Source of the DNA: an uncultured Agathobaculum sp.
GTDB lineage: Bacteria; Bacillota; Clostridia; Oscillospirales; Butyricicoccaceae
DNA: 61,413 nt
Direction: 5' to 3'
NCBI GenBank assembly: GCA_934504345.1
Contig: CAKSVR010000011.1
Location: 1-61,413 of the forward strand
Both the position numbers and the translations under genes were made by a program. Below, piece by piece: positions 23,715-33,137 of this stretch (the first letter of the stretch is position 1; every line of letters starts with the position of its first letter). The notes under the pieces are model-generated. The model worked only from the letters and a program-made list of their open reading frames with translations. It made no database searches and had not been told where the DNA came from.

Positions 23715-24956
23715 TTAATGTGCGTGCAGCTCGGTTGCAGCGGTCAGATTCGGCTTGCCGTTCTCCCATACCGGGCTCATCGAACGCAGGGTCTTTACAA
23801 CATCCGCTACGGTTTCGATCAGGTAATCAACATCCTCCTCGGTGTTCTGCTCACCGAGGGTCAGGCGCAGAGAGCCGTGCGCGATCTCGTGCGGCAGACC
23901 GATGGCCATGAGCACATGGGACGGGTCGAGCGAACCGGTCGAGCACGCCGAGCCGGTCGAGCCGCATACGCCGGCATTATCCAGACGGAGGATCAGACCC
24001 TCGCCCTCAATGGCCTCGAACACGAACGAAGCCGTACCGGGCAGACGGTTTACCGGGTCGCCGGTGTAGTGTGCATACGGGATGCTCTCCATAATGCCCT
24101 TTACCAGCTTGTCCGTCAGCTTCTTGACATAGCCCATCTTCTCGTCCAGACCCTCAACGGCCTCCTTTATGGCCGCTGCAAGGCCGATGAAGCCTGCGGT
24201 GTTCTCCGTACCGGAAACCAGACCGCGCTCCTGACCGCCGCCGTATACCAGCGGCTCAAGGGCGATGCCCTTTTTCACATACAGCACGCCGGTGCCGCGC
24301 GGGCCGCGGAACTTATGGCCGGACAGGGACAGCATATCGATGCCCATTTCCTGCACATCGATGTGCATATGGCCAACAGCCTGCACCGCGTCGGTGTGGA
24401 ACTTTGCACCGACGGAATGTGCCAGTTCAGCAATCTCCTTGATGGGCTGGATGGTGCCGATCTCGTTGTTGGCCGCCATAACGGAAACCAGTGCGGTGTC
24501 CTCAGAGAGCTCGTTTTTCAGCTGCTCGAGGTCCACATGACCCTCCTTATCCACGTTCAGATAGGTAACGCGGTAGCCCTCTTTCTCCAGTGCCTCACAG
24601 GTATAGAGCACGGCGTGGTGCTCGATCTTGGAGGTGATGATGTGCTTGCGGCCCTTGGAGGACGGGCCGTGCATAAAGCCGCGGATGGCAAGGTTGTCCG
24701 CCTGCGAGCCGCCGCCGGTGAATACGATCTCGCCCGGCGCATAGTCGTTCTTCTCGTTGACCGGCTCTGCCGCGTTCAGGCACTTGCCGACAACGGTGCG
24801 CGCCTCATTCAGCGCTTCCTTTGCCGCGCGGCCCATGCGGTACAGCGAGGACGGGTTGCCATAGTGCTCGGTCAGCCATGGCTTCATCGCGTTGAACGCG
24901 GTTTCGGACATCGGCGTGGTCGCCGCGTTGTCCGCGTAAACGAATCTCTTTTCCAT
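23715..24956 (-). CDS. nifS: Cysteine desulfurase
   Basis: This PLP enzyme takes sulfur from cysteine for Fe-S assembly. The 413-residue protein has YADNAATTPMSE at the start, the cofactor His in SKIEHHAVL, the PLP Lys in LSGHKFRGPRGTGVL, and the catalytic Cys loop GSTGSACSTGSLDPSHVL (group I type with the longer loop). It is just upstream of nifU on the same strand. A possible promoter (TTGCTA-18-TATATT) lies near 25050-25085. No IscR/Rrf2 regulator gene is adjacent. Confidence 0.97.
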   Translation of the reverse strand: MEKRFVYADNAATTPMSETAFNAMKPWLTEHYGNPSSLYRMGRAAKEALNEARTVVGKCLNAAEPVNEKNDYAPGEIVFTGGGSQADNLAIRGFMHGPSSKGRKHIITSKIEHHAVLYTCEALEKEGYRVTYLNVDKEGHVDLEQLKNELSEDTALVSVMAANNEIGTIQPIKEIAELAHSVGAKFHTDAVQAVGHMHIDVQEMGIDMLSLSGHKFRGPRGTGVLYVKKGIALEPLVYGGGQERGLVSGTENTAGFIGLAAAIKEAVEGLDEKMGYVKKLTDKLVKGIMESIPYAHYTGDPVNRLPGTASFVFEAIEGEGLILRLDNAGVCGSTGSACSTGSLDPSHVLMAIGLPHEIAHGSLRLTLGEQNTEEDVDYLIETVADVVKTLRSMSPVWENGKPNLTAATELHAH

Positions 24957-25186
24957 AGTATATCTGCCTTTCTTTGTCCAAAAAGGTTTTCTTTTGTGTA
25001 AGCTGAACGCTCGATTTCCAGTAAGTTGAAAACCGAGTAAAATGATAGGTTCAGCGGGTACTACTAATATACACCCGAAACGGGTATTTTAGCAAGTGAA
25101 AAACTGACGAAACGACACGCATCTCGCACTGCGTTTTGCATTAGTTTGTGCATTTTGCGTAGTTTTAGTCGCCCAGTGATTGCAAT

Positions 25187-26149
25187 TTAGCGGTGCGTGC
25201 GCGTGTCAATGCGCTTTTTCAGGCGTTCGAGCACCTCGCCGTAGCGCTCGGAGCGGGCGGTCGGGTTGCCGCGCAGCAGGCTCTTGCGGGTGCGGCCCAG
25301 CGCAGCAGCCCGCTCGTCAAAGCGGCGCTGGAGCTCGGCCAGCTTGGCCTGGAGCTGCTCGCGCGCCTCGGCGGCCTGTGCCCGGCGTTCCTCGGCGGTC
25401 ATCTCGCGGGCAGCAGCCAGCTGCTCGCGGGCATCGTCCACCTTTTCGCGGGCTTCATCCATGCGCTCGGCAAGCTGCGCTTTCGCCTCGTCCATCCTCT
25501 CGGTGAACTCGCCGTGCGCCTCCTCTACCTTATAGGACAGGTTGGTGAGCTCCACCAGCGCGGTTTCGGACAGCTGTTTCCGCAGCTCCGCGCCCTGCTC
25601 GCGCAGACGGTCGAGCTCGACCAGCACTTTCGCCAGATCGAGTGCGCTGCGTACGGATACGACAACGTCGCTGACGAACGCCGCCGAGAACAGCACATCG
25701 ATGATGATGAGCCCGATAAACGGCAGTCCGACCACCAGCGCGTTGATGGGCGGATGGATCACGCCGGTCAGTATCAGCCCGAGAAATCCCCAGCACAGCG
25801 ACGAGCGCAGGCAGATATAGCCCTGAAACTGGAACCGTTGTTTGGAGTAATCCCAGTATTTCACCTTGAATATCTTTTCCATCACCACGCCGACGATGTA
25901 TTCGAACACGGTCGCCGCCGTCATGCACGCCAGATAGCTCCACACCGGATGGCCCTGCAAAGGCAGAGAAACGTGCAGCAGGATGACTGCGCCGAAGCCG
26001 TAAATGGGCAGCATGGGCCCGCGCAGAAAACCGCGGTTGACCCAGCGGCGCTGTTCTACCGAAACCACAGTGGACTCAAAGCACCAGCCGAGCACGCAGT
26101 ACAGGTAGAACACCAGCAGCCACTGCGCCGCGGAATAGCTGTAAGTCAT
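25187..26149 (-). CDS. Membrane protein with CmpB-like domain and C-terminal coiled coil
   Basis: The 320-residue protein has a membrane part in residues 1-170 (QWLLVFYLYCVLGWCFES, then several hydrophobic segments) that resembles the PF06541 'putative ABC-transporter type IV' (CmpB) family. Residues 190-300 form a long charged coiled coil with repeats (FTERMDEAKAQLAERMDEA). Its substrate is unknown. The ATG at 26149 has GAGGA in place; an earlier ATG has none. Confidence 0.75.
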   Translation of the reverse strand: MTYSYSAAQWLLVFYLYCVLGWCFESTVVSVEQRRWVNRGFLRGPMLPIYGFGAVILLHVSLPLQGHPVWSYLACMTAATVFEYIVGVVMEKIFKVKYWDYSKQRFQFQGYICLRSSLCWGFLGLILTGVIHPPINALVVGLPFIGLIIIDVLFSAAFVSDVVVSVRSALDLAKVLVELDRLREQGAELRKQLSETALVELTNLSYKVEEAHGEFTERMDEAKAQLAERMDEAREKVDDAREQLAAAREMTAEERRAQAAEAREQLQAKLAELQRRFDERAAALGRTRKSLLRGNPTARSERYGEVLERLKKRIDTRTHR

Positions 26150-26200
26150 GGTCGCATTCCTCATTTCAGAATTGATAACCCTATCATTTTATCGAACTTT

Positions 26201-26229
26201 TTGACATTTGACAAGGGGAACGCTATAAT
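26201..26229 (+). promoter_or_regulatory. Promoter of the alcohol dehydrogenase gene
   Basis: TTGACA, 17-bp spacer, TATAAT: a consensus promoter 37 bp before the ATG. Confidence 0.9.
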
Positions 26230-26265
26230 AAAGGTATATTCTTATGAGAGAGGCAGGAACGCCCA

Positions 26266-27444
26266 ATGCTGAATTTTAATCTTCACACCACGACCGAGGT
26301 CGTATTTGGCAAGGATATTGAGGAACAGATCGGCCCGCGCCTGAAGGAACTCGGCGCACATCGCATCCTCGTACACTTCGGCGGCTCGAGCGCCCGCACC
26401 TCCGGTCTGCTCGACCGCGTGGAAAAGAGCCTGTTCGCATCGGGCCTTGCCTTTGTCGAGCTGGGCGGCGTATCGCCCAACCCGAAGGTCGCACTCGTGC
26501 GAAAGGGCATCGCGCTGGCTGAGCGCGAGGGCATCGACTTTGTGCTGGCCGTCGGCGGCGGCTCGGTCATCGACTCGGCCAAGGCCATCGCCATGGGCGT
26601 TGCCACCAGGACCGATCCGTGGCAGTTCGCCTCCACCGGCACCAAGCCGGATACCACCCTGCCCGTTGCCACCGTGCTGACACTGGCGGCCTCCGGCTCG
26701 GAAACCAGCAATTCGTGCGTACTCACCAACGAGGAAACCAAGGAGAAACGCGGCATCACCAGTGAAACCAACCGCCCGCGCATCAGCTTCCTCGACCCGG
26801 AGAACACCTATACCGTGTCCAGATTCCAGACCGGCTGCGGCATTGTGGACATCATGATGCATACGCTCGAGCGCTACCTCACGCCCGAGGGCGGCGAGAG
26901 CGACATCACCGACCGCATCGCAGAGGGTCTGCTCATCGCGGTGCGCGATGCCGGCCGCCGCGCTATCGCCGATCCGCGCGACTACGAAGCCCGCGCTTCG
27001 CTGATGTGGGCGGGCAGCGTGTCCCACAACGACTACACCGGCTGCGGCCGCAAGCGCCTGTTCCCGGTGCACAAGATGGAGCACGAGCTCTCCGCGTTCC
27101 GTGACGAGATCGCGCACGGCGCGGGTCTGTCCGTGCTGTTCCCCGCATGGGCACTGCACGAGATGCAGTACGATGTTCCCCGCTTCGCGCAGCTGGCAAA
27201 CCGTGTGTTCGGTGTCGAGATGGATTTTCAGCATCCGGAACGCACCGCCCGCGAGGGTATCCTGACCATGAAGCGCTTCTTTGAGGAGATCGGTATGCCC
27301 ACCCATATGGCGCAGCTCGGCATCAAGCCGGAAAACTACGCGCATATCGCCGCAAATACCGTGAAAACCGTCAAAGGCCCGGTCAAGAGCTATTCCGCAC
27401 TCGATGAGGCCGCGCTGATGGCGATCTATCAGCTGGCGGAATAA
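26266..27444 (+). CDS. Iron-containing alcohol dehydrogenase (butanol dehydrogenase-like)
   Basis: The 392-residue protein has the NAD(P)-binding loop AVGGGSVIDSAKAIAMG (about 97), ASGSETSNSCVLTNE, and metal ligands in the CGIVDIMMHTLERYL, HKMEHELSAF and DEIAHGAGLSVLFPAW regions. This is the group III ADH layout closest to YqdH/BdhB butanol dehydrogenases, which reduce aldehydes to alcohols with NAD(P)H. It stands alone with its own promoter and terminator. Confidence 0.92.
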   Translation: MLNFNLHTTTEVVFGKDIEEQIGPRLKELGAHRILVHFGGSSARTSGLLDRVEKSLFASGLAFVELGGVSPNPKVALVRKGIALAEREGIDFVLAVGGGSVIDSAKAIAMGVATRTDPWQFASTGTKPDTTLPVATVLTLAASGSETSNSCVLTNEETKEKRGITSETNRPRISFLDPENTYTVSRFQTGCGIVDIMMHTLERYLTPEGGESDITDRIAEGLLIAVRDAGRRAIADPRDYEARASLMWAGSVSHNDYTGCGRKRLFPVHKMEHELSAFRDEIAHGAGLSVLFPAWALHEMQYDVPRFAQLANRVFGVEMDFQHPERTAREGILTMKRFFEEIGMPTHMAQLGIKPENYAHIAANTVKTVKGPVKSYSALDEAALMAIYQLAE

Positions 27445-27467
27445 TGCACCGGCTGCAATTCTCCATA

Positions 27468-27502
27468 AAAAAAGAGCGAAACCGCATGGTTTCGCTCTTT
27501 TT
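27468..27502. terminator. Shared terminator between adh and ricT
   Basis: AAAGAGCGAAACC and GGTTTCGCTCTTT form a perfect stem with A and T tracts, so it serves the two converging genes. Close relatives of this hairpin occur at 34301-34333 and 34554-34583. Confidence 0.9.
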
Positions 27503-27504
27503 CG

Positions 27505-28659
27505 TTACTCTTCGCCAGTCTGCTCCGGCGCGCTGTTCTCCGCGCCCGGCTTTCTGCGGCGGCGGCCTCCGCGGCGACGGCGGCGGCGCGGTGCGCCCTC
27601 TCCATCGGCGGGGAACTCACCGGCGGCCTCTTCCGCCTCCTCGGCGGCGGGCTGCGGCGCGGGCTTGCGCGGCGGGCGCTGCTGCTGCGGCTTCGGATGC
27701 GGTGCTTCGTTCTTTTTCGGGGCATCCGGCCGGCGCTCCGGCTTTTTCGGCGCCTCGCTCTTCTGCGCGGGCGCGGCTGCGCCCTCCTGCTCCTCACGGC
27801 GGCGGCGCTCCTCGGCCATCGCGGCGGCGTTCTGCCGATTGCGGCACGCACCCTTGACCATGCAGCACTGCGTACACTGGAATTCGGTCAGCGAATGCTC
27901 CGGGCTCTCGTCGAGCTGGACCTTGCAGGTGCCGCGCAGCATCTGCGTCGAAACCACCTTGCCGCGGCCCTCGGGCGTATCGACCACGCTGCCCTGTCTG
28001 GGCGTTACCTTTTGCAGCTCGGCGTAGGCCTCGTGCTCGTATTTGAGGCAGCACATCAGTCTGCCGCACACGCCCGAGATCTTCGCCGGGTTGAGCGACA
28101 GGTTCTGGTCCTTTGCCATGTTGATGGACACCGGATGGAAGTCGTCCAGATACAGACTGCAGCACAGCTCACGGCCGCAGCAGCCCAGACCGCCCACCAT
28201 CTTCGCCTCGTCGCGCACGCCGATCTGGCGCAGCTCGATACGGGTGCGGAACACACTCGCGAGGTCCTTTACCAGCTCGCGGAAGTCCACACGGCCATCG
28301 GCGGTGAAGTAGAACAGCAGCTTGTTCATGTCGAACGTGCATTCCGCGGTGACAAGGTTCATATCCAGCCCGCGGTCCTCGATCTTCTGCTTGCAGATGA
28401 TGAACGCCTCGTCCGCACGCTTTTTGTTGCGCTCGAGCGTTTTCAGGTCGGCCTCGGTGGCCACGCGCACAAGGCGCTTGAGCGGCTGCGTCACCTGCTG
28501 GTCCGGCACATCGGTGTTGCCCTGCACACAGTCGCCGTATTCCACGCCGCGGGCGGTTTCGACGATCACGCCCGTGCCCGGTGCGACCTCCGTTCCCTGC
28601 GGGTCGAAATAGTACATTTTTCCGTTTGATTTGAAACGGACTCCAATAATCGTTGTCAA
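27505..28659 (-). CDS. ricT: PSP1-domain protein RicT (YaaT)
   Basis: RicT is a subunit of the Fe-S RicAFT complex that helps RNase Y mature mRNA in Bacillus. The 384-residue protein has the PSP1 domain with the cysteine pairs LGCCGRELCC and CGRLMCCLKYEHE that bind an Fe-S cluster. The last 110 residues are a low-complexity Ala/Pro/Arg tail (RRRRRRGGRRRR) beyond the family's usual end, possibly RNA-binding. The TTG at 28659 follows CAGGAGG. It is downstream of holB in the conserved darA-holB-ricT order. Confidence 0.93.
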   Translation of the reverse strand: MTTIIGVRFKSNGKMYYFDPQGTEVAPGTGVIVETARGVEYGDCVQGNTDVPDQQVTQPLKRLVRVATEADLKTLERNKKRADEAFIICKQKIEDRGLDMNLVTAECTFDMNKLLFYFTADGRVDFRELVKDLASVFRTRIELRQIGVRDEAKMVGGLGCCGRELCCSLYLDDFHPVSINMAKDQNLSLNPAKISGVCGRLMCCLKYEHEAYAELQKVTPRQGSVVDTPEGRGKVVSTQMLRGTCKVQLDESPEHSLTEFQCTQCCMVKGACRNRQNAAAMAEERRRREEQEGAAAPAQKSEAPKKPERRPDAPKKNEAPHPKPQQQRPPRKPAPQPAAEEAEEAAGEFPADGEGAPRRRRRRGGRRRRKPGAENSAPEQTGEE

Positions 28660-28687
28660 AAAAGTTGTCCTCCTGTATGATAAAACG

Positions 28688-29569
28688 CTACGAAGCGTAA
28701 CAGATGCGGTAAACGTCGCTCGTGAGTGCACAGGTGACGGCCGCCGAGGCGGCATTGCGCGATACGCGATCGACCAGCACATCGAGGAAGTCGTAAACAG
28801 CGAGCAGCCGCTCGGGCGTGACCGCTCCGGCAAGCGCCTGTGTCTGCGCTCCCAGCGCGGGCTGCAAGGGCGGCTGCGGCAGTCCCTTTGCGGCAAAAAC
28901 GGCATCGCGGACGGCGGTCTGCAAAATGCCCAGCACGCCTAAGAGCGCACGGCGCGGCGTTTTTTCCAGCCCGATGGCGGCCAGCATCATGCGATCCTCT
29001 CTGCGCTGGGCGATGGCCGACAGATACGGCGCGAGCAGCTTTGCCGCCTCCTCGTCCGACACGGCGGCGTGCGCGGGCTCGAGCGCAAACTTGGTGCAGC
29101 GCGAACGCACGGTCTGCAAGAGCGCATCCGGCTGCTCGGCGGTGAGGATAAAGAACGCATACGCGGGCGGCTCCTCAAGCTCCTTGAGCAGCGCATTCTG
29201 CGCCATGGGATTGAGATTCTGCGCGTGGTGGATGATCGTCACGCGCCTTTCTCCGTCATTCGGGATGATGGCGTTCTCGGCCTTGAGCTGACGGGCGAGG
29301 TCTACCTTGAGCTCGCTCTCGCCCTCGTCTATCACGGTAAGGTCGGGGTGGATGCCCTGTTCGACCTTGCGACACGGCAGGCACTTCCCGCAGGGATGCT
29401 CTCCGGTGCTCTCGCACAGGATGCCCGCCGCGAGCACGTTCGCAAGGCTTTTGAGCGCCGCCGCATCGTCACCGGCCAGCAGCACCGTCTGCGGAAAACG
29501 CGCATTCAGCGCCCGCTTGAGGCTGTCCTTGAGCGCACGGCTGCCTGCGGCCTGCTCGAACGAGATCAC
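28688..29569 (-). CDS. holB: DNA polymerase III delta prime subunit
   Basis: This clamp-loader subunit is 293 residues long. It has the zinc-binding HPCGKCLPCRKVEQG, the sensor region VTIIHHAQNLNPMAQNALLK, LEEPPAYAFFILTAE, and the SRC motif VRSRCTKF. A GTG start at 29569 overlaps the darA stop by 4 bp, so the two are translationally coupled. Confidence 0.94.
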   Translation of the reverse strand: MISFEQAAGSRALKDSLKRALNARFPQTVLLAGDDAAALKSLANVLAAGILCESTGEHPCGKCLPCRKVEQGIHPDLTVIDEGESELKVDLARQLKAENAIIPNDGERRVTIIHHAQNLNPMAQNALLKELEEPPAYAFFILTAEQPDALLQTVRSRCTKFALEPAHAAVSDEEAAKLLAPYLSAIAQRREDRMMLAAIGLEKTPRRALLGVLGILQTAVRDAVFAAKGLPQPPLQPALGAQTQALAGAVTPERLLAVYDFLDVLVDRVSRNAASAAVTCALTSDVYRICYAS

Positions 29570-29889
29570 AGCTTCTCGAAGCGCTCAACGTTCAGCACGA
29601 ACACCGTCGCGCCGCCAACCTCGACCTGCACGGGCGTGGACGGGAAAAAGCCCATGCCGAGCTCAGCCGTGGCGGGCATGATCTGCTTGCGCGAGGAGGA
29701 GTGCTCGCGGATGATGTCGAAGCATTCATCCAGCTTGCTCTCGTCCAGACCGATCAGGATGGTGACGTTGCCGGCCTTGAGGAAACCGCCGGTCGTCGCC
29801 AGCTTGGTGATGGAAAAGCCTGCTTTCATCAGGCTGGAGATAACGTCCTGCGAATCATCATAATTGATGATGGCCAGTACCATTTTCAT
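29566..29889 (-). CDS. darA: Cyclic-di-AMP receptor DarA (YaaQ/PstA)
   Basis: The 107-residue PII-like protein starts MKMVLAIINYDDSQDVISSL and has ITKLATTGGFLKAGNVTILIG, the ligand-binding region of the DUF970 family, known to bind cyclic di-AMP. Its output is unknown. AGGAGG precedes the ATG. It is the first gene of darA-holB-ricT. Confidence 0.95.
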   Translation of the reverse strand: MKMVLAIINYDDSQDVISSLMKAGFSITKLATTGGFLKAGNVTILIGLDESKLDECFDIIREHSSSRKQIMPATAELGMGFFPSTPVQVEVGGATVFVLNVERFEKL

Positions 29890-29952
29890 AAAGATAACCT
29901 CCTAACGCGCGTTGCCGCGTGGAAACATTGGATGCATTGATGGAAAATGTGG

Positions 29953-31395
29953 TCATTTCACCACAACGGATATTTCATCAATTGTATTGTACCATCTTTC
30001 CCGGATAAGTGCAACGTGCGCCCCGGTAATTTTCTCGCCGGGCCAGAGCAGCGGCACGCCGGGCGGATACGGCGTTACCGGGCGGGCACAGACAAGGCCC
30101 TCCGCGGCGGCGGGCTGCACGCGGCCGTTCTGGGAGAACCATGCATCGCGCACGCTCATCACGCGCTCGGCGGGCGGGAACGGCGCGGTGACAGGCGGCA
30201 GCGGCCGTGCTTCCCGGCGTCTGGAGAGCTGGCGCAGCGCGCGTTTCAGGCGGGAGATGGCGTTTTTCGGGTCCGAGCCGGTGAGGATGCACACCACATT
30301 GCGGTCATCGGCCATCTCACAGGCGATGCCGAACTCGCTCCACAGCATATCGGAAAGGCGGTGGCCGGTCAGGTCGGTGCCTGCGGTGCAGATGGTCAGG
30401 CGGCACGGGTCGAGCGCGGGAAAATCCGCCTCGGTGAGCGCGGAAAAAGCGGTCTTTTGGTTCACATAGTCGCGCAGAGCGGCGCATACGGCAGCAGAGC
30501 GTTCGTATTCCGCCCGGCCGGGGCCCTCGGTGTAGGCGCGGGCGAGGTCGATCGAGGCCATAATGGGATAAGACGGGCTGGAGGTGCCGAACAGCATGGT
30601 GTTCTCGCGCAGTGCGCGGCGGTCCACGCCGGCGGCAGAGAGCAGCACCGCGCCCTGACCCATGCAGGGCATGGTCTTGTGCATGGAGAGCACGGCCATG
30701 TCCGCGCCCTCTGCGACCGGGCTGGGCAGTCCGACGGCCGGAAAATGTGCGCCGTGTGCACCGTCCACGAGCAGCAGCTTTCCGTGGGCGCGGCACAGGT
30801 CGGCCAGCGCGGGGATGTCGCGGCGGATGCCGTAATAGGTCGGCGAGGTGAGCAGCACGGCCTTGATCTCGGGGTGCGCGAGCAGCTGCTCCTCGGCGGC
30901 CTTGACCGAGAGCTGACCGGAAACCGCATACGGCTCGATGAGCGACGCGGACACGAAATACGGCGTGATGCCGAGCAGCGCACAGCCGTAGCACACGGAT
31001 TTGTGTACCTCACGGTCGAGCAGCACCGCGCCGCCGCGCCCGACGGCCGTGCCCAGCATGGCGAGGATGCCCTGTGTCGAGCCGCCGGTGAGGAAAAAGC
31101 AGTCCTCCGAGGCGTAAAAACAGGCGGCGGCCACCTCGGCCTCGCGGATCGGGCCTTCGCCGGTGTACAGGTTGCCCGTGCCGTAGGTTTCGGTGAAATC
31201 GATGGCGAAAATATCCGCGTAGGTGTTGAAAACGGGCACGCCCTTGTGGCCGGGCATATGGAACCGCGCGGAATCACCGATTTCGAGCAGCTGTAAGGCG
31301 TGAAACAGCGGCGCGGTCGTAAACGGCATCAGGCGGTTGATCTGGCGGTGGCTGGGTCGGTGGCTGCGTACAGCAGCCGGTCGGCGGTGGTGCAT
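29953..31395 (-). CDS. Orn/Lys/Arg decarboxylase family protein (YaaO-like)
   Basis: The 480-residue PLP enzyme has FHMPGHKGVP, FLTGGSTQGILAML, LVDGAHGAHFPAVG and the PLP Lys in LSMHKTMPCMGQG. It should decarboxylate a basic amino acid toward polyamine synthesis; which one is not clear. AAGGAG before 31395 supports the first ATG, leaving a basic 22-residue extension (HHRRPAAVRSHRPSHRQ) before the usual family start. The gene lies upstream of darA, as yaaO does in Bacillus. Its polyamine link suits potABCD elsewhere in the window. Confidence 0.9.
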   Translation of the reverse strand: MHHRRPAAVRSHRPSHRQINRLMPFTTAPLFHALQLLEIGDSARFHMPGHKGVPVFNTYADIFAIDFTETYGTGNLYTGEGPIREAEVAAACFYASEDCFFLTGGSTQGILAMLGTAVGRGGAVLLDREVHKSVCYGCALLGITPYFVSASLIEPYAVSGQLSVKAAEEQLLAHPEIKAVLLTSPTYYGIRRDIPALADLCRAHGKLLLVDGAHGAHFPAVGLPSPVAEGADMAVLSMHKTMPCMGQGAVLLSAAGVDRRALRENTMLFGTSSPSYPIMASIDLARAYTEGPGRAEYERSAAVCAALRDYVNQKTAFSALTEADFPALDPCRLTICTAGTDLTGHRLSDMLWSEFGIACEMADDRNVVCILTGSDPKNAISRLKRALRQLSRRREARPLPPVTAPFPPAERVMSVRDAWFSQNGRVQPAAAEGLVCARPVTPYPPGVPLLWPGEKITGAHVALIRERWYNTIDEISVVVK

Positions 31396-31904
31396 CTTTT
31401 TGGCTCCTTACTTTTTGTGCTGTGTACAGTATAGCACTCTAATCAGGAATTAGGAATTAGGAATTATATGCAAGGGAGAAGGGAGGAGTTTTTTAGAGTG
31501 AAGAGTGGAGAGTGTGGAGTGGAGAGAAATTTGAGATAGAGAATGGCGCTATCCTTGCGTAGACTCCGGTCGCGCTGCATCTGTGATGGCTTATGGTTTC
31601 TCTGCGGAAGCGTACGCCTCGGCACCAATAATTACTAATTACTCATTACTCATTACTGCCTACTAATTATAAAAAATCGCCGTTTTCGCGCGGGCTATTA
31701 CAAATTTGCAATCAACTGTCACGGGTGTACACACATCCGTCTTTTCCCGGCGGATTTTTGGGACTTTTTTCGGTAGCCAACGGCAGGGCTTTGTATTATA
31801 ATTAATAATACGTTCCATTCATAAAAGTAATATCATCGGCAGCGACCGTGATATGTTAATGAGAACGCTGTTTACGCTTATTTTTGAAAGGCAGGCTATT
31901 CACT
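31396..31904. other. Spacer before serC with short AT repeats
   Basis: No gene is supported. It holds the tandem GGAATTAGGAATTAGGAATT (about 31446), a GAGTGAAGAGTGGAGAGT purine tract (about 31497) and ATTACTCATTACTCATTACT (about 31640), short repeats that recur near 40850, 55690, 55770 and 57500. The region 31740-31880 probably holds the serC promoter (TATAAT near 31798), but no convincing -35 box was found. Confidence 0.5.
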
Positions 31905-32996
31905 ATGGCAGACAATCGTATCTATAACTTCTCCGCAGGTCCCTCCATGCTTCCGGTTCCGGTGCTCGAGCGCTGTGCAGCCGATATGCTGAACTATCAG
32001 GGTTCCGGTATGTCAGTCATGGAGATGAGCCACCGTTCCAAGGTATATGACGGCATCATCCAGGAAACCGAGGCGACCCTGCGCCGCGTGCTCTCCATCC
32101 CGGAGAACTACAAGGTGCTGTTCCTGCAGGGCGGCGCTACCACCCAGTTCGCAGCGATCCCGATGAACCTCCTCAAGACCGGCAAGGCTGATTACGCCCT
32201 CACCGGCAGCTTTGCTTCCAAGGCCTACAAGGAGGGCCAGAAGTTCGGCGATATGCACGCAGCGTTCTCCTCTAAGGAAACCGGCTTTGACCACGTTCCG
32301 GCTCAGAACGAGCTGGACATCCGCCCGGATGCGGATTACTTCTACATCTGTGCCAACAACACCATCTACGGCACCGAGTACCAGTACGATCCCGAAACAC
32401 CGGCAGGCGTAGAGCTGGTCGCTGATATGTCCTCCAACATTCTGTCCAAGCCGGTGGATGTTGCCAAGTACGGCGTGATCTATGCCGGCGCACAGAAGAA
32501 CATGGGCCCGGCCGGTGTCACCGTTGTCATCGTCCGCGAGGATCTGCTCGGCAATTACCCGCTCGAGAAGAACCCGGTAATGCTCGACTGGAAGACCATG
32601 GCCGACAAGGATTCCATGTACAACACGCCTCCCACCTACGGCATCTACGTTCTCGGTCTGGTAGCTAAGTGGGTCGAGGACATGGGCGGTGTCAAGGCCA
32701 TGCAGGAGCGTGCCGAAAAGCGTTCCTCCATGCTGTATGACTACCTCGATTCGCAGGATTTCTACAAGCCGGTCGCTGCAAAGGATTCCCGCAGCCACAT
32801 GAACGTAACGTTCCGCACCGGCAATGACGAGCTGGATGCAAAGTTCGCCAAGGAGGCCATGGCCGCCGGTATGTCCAACCTCAAGGGCCACCGTTCGGTA
32901 GGCGGTATGCGCGCCTCCATCTATAACGCAATGCCCATCGAGGGCGTGGAGAAGCTCGTGGACTTTATGAAGAAGTTCGCGGAAGAAAACAAGTAA
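31905..32996 (+). CDS. serC: Phosphoserine aminotransferase
   Basis: This PLP enzyme makes 3-phosphoserine in serine synthesis. The 363-residue protein starts MADNRIYNFSAGPSMLPVP and has FLQGGATTQFAAIPMNLL, the PLP Lys in YAGAQKNMGPAGVTVVI, and KGHRSVGGMRASIYNAM near the end. The ATG at 31905 is preferred to an in-frame TTG at 31884 that overlaps the ribosome-binding region. It is followed by serA. Confidence 0.97.
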   Translation: MADNRIYNFSAGPSMLPVPVLERCAADMLNYQGSGMSVMEMSHRSKVYDGIIQETEATLRRVLSIPENYKVLFLQGGATTQFAAIPMNLLKTGKADYALTGSFASKAYKEGQKFGDMHAAFSSKETGFDHVPAQNELDIRPDADYFYICANNTIYGTEYQYDPETPAGVELVADMSSNILSKPVDVAKYGVIYAGAQKNMGPAGVTVVIVREDLLGNYPLEKNPVMLDWKTMADKDSMYNTPPTYGIYVLGLVAKWVEDMGGVKAMQERAEKRSSMLYDYLDSQDFYKPVAAKDSRSHMNVTFRTGNDELDAKFAKEAMAAGMSNLKGHRSVGGMRASIYNAMPIEGVEKLVDFMKKFAEENK

Positions 32997-33021
32997 TTTC
33001 CATCCATATTAGAACATGATT

Positions 33022-33105
33022 CCGTAGGGCGCGACGACCTCGGCGCGCCGCTCTTAAATGAGTGCAGCTGGCATATACGGCGCGCCGAGTCGTCGCGCCC
33101 TACGG
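33022..33105. repeat. REP/BIME-like inverted pair
   Basis: CCGTAGGGCGCGACGAC on the left and GTCGTCGCGCCCTACGG on the right flank a 30-bp variable centre. It lies between serC and serA. The arms match 23651-23697 and 50938-51010. Confidence 0.85.
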
Positions 33106-33137
33106 TTAATGATCGAACAAAGAGGAGTATTCCGATT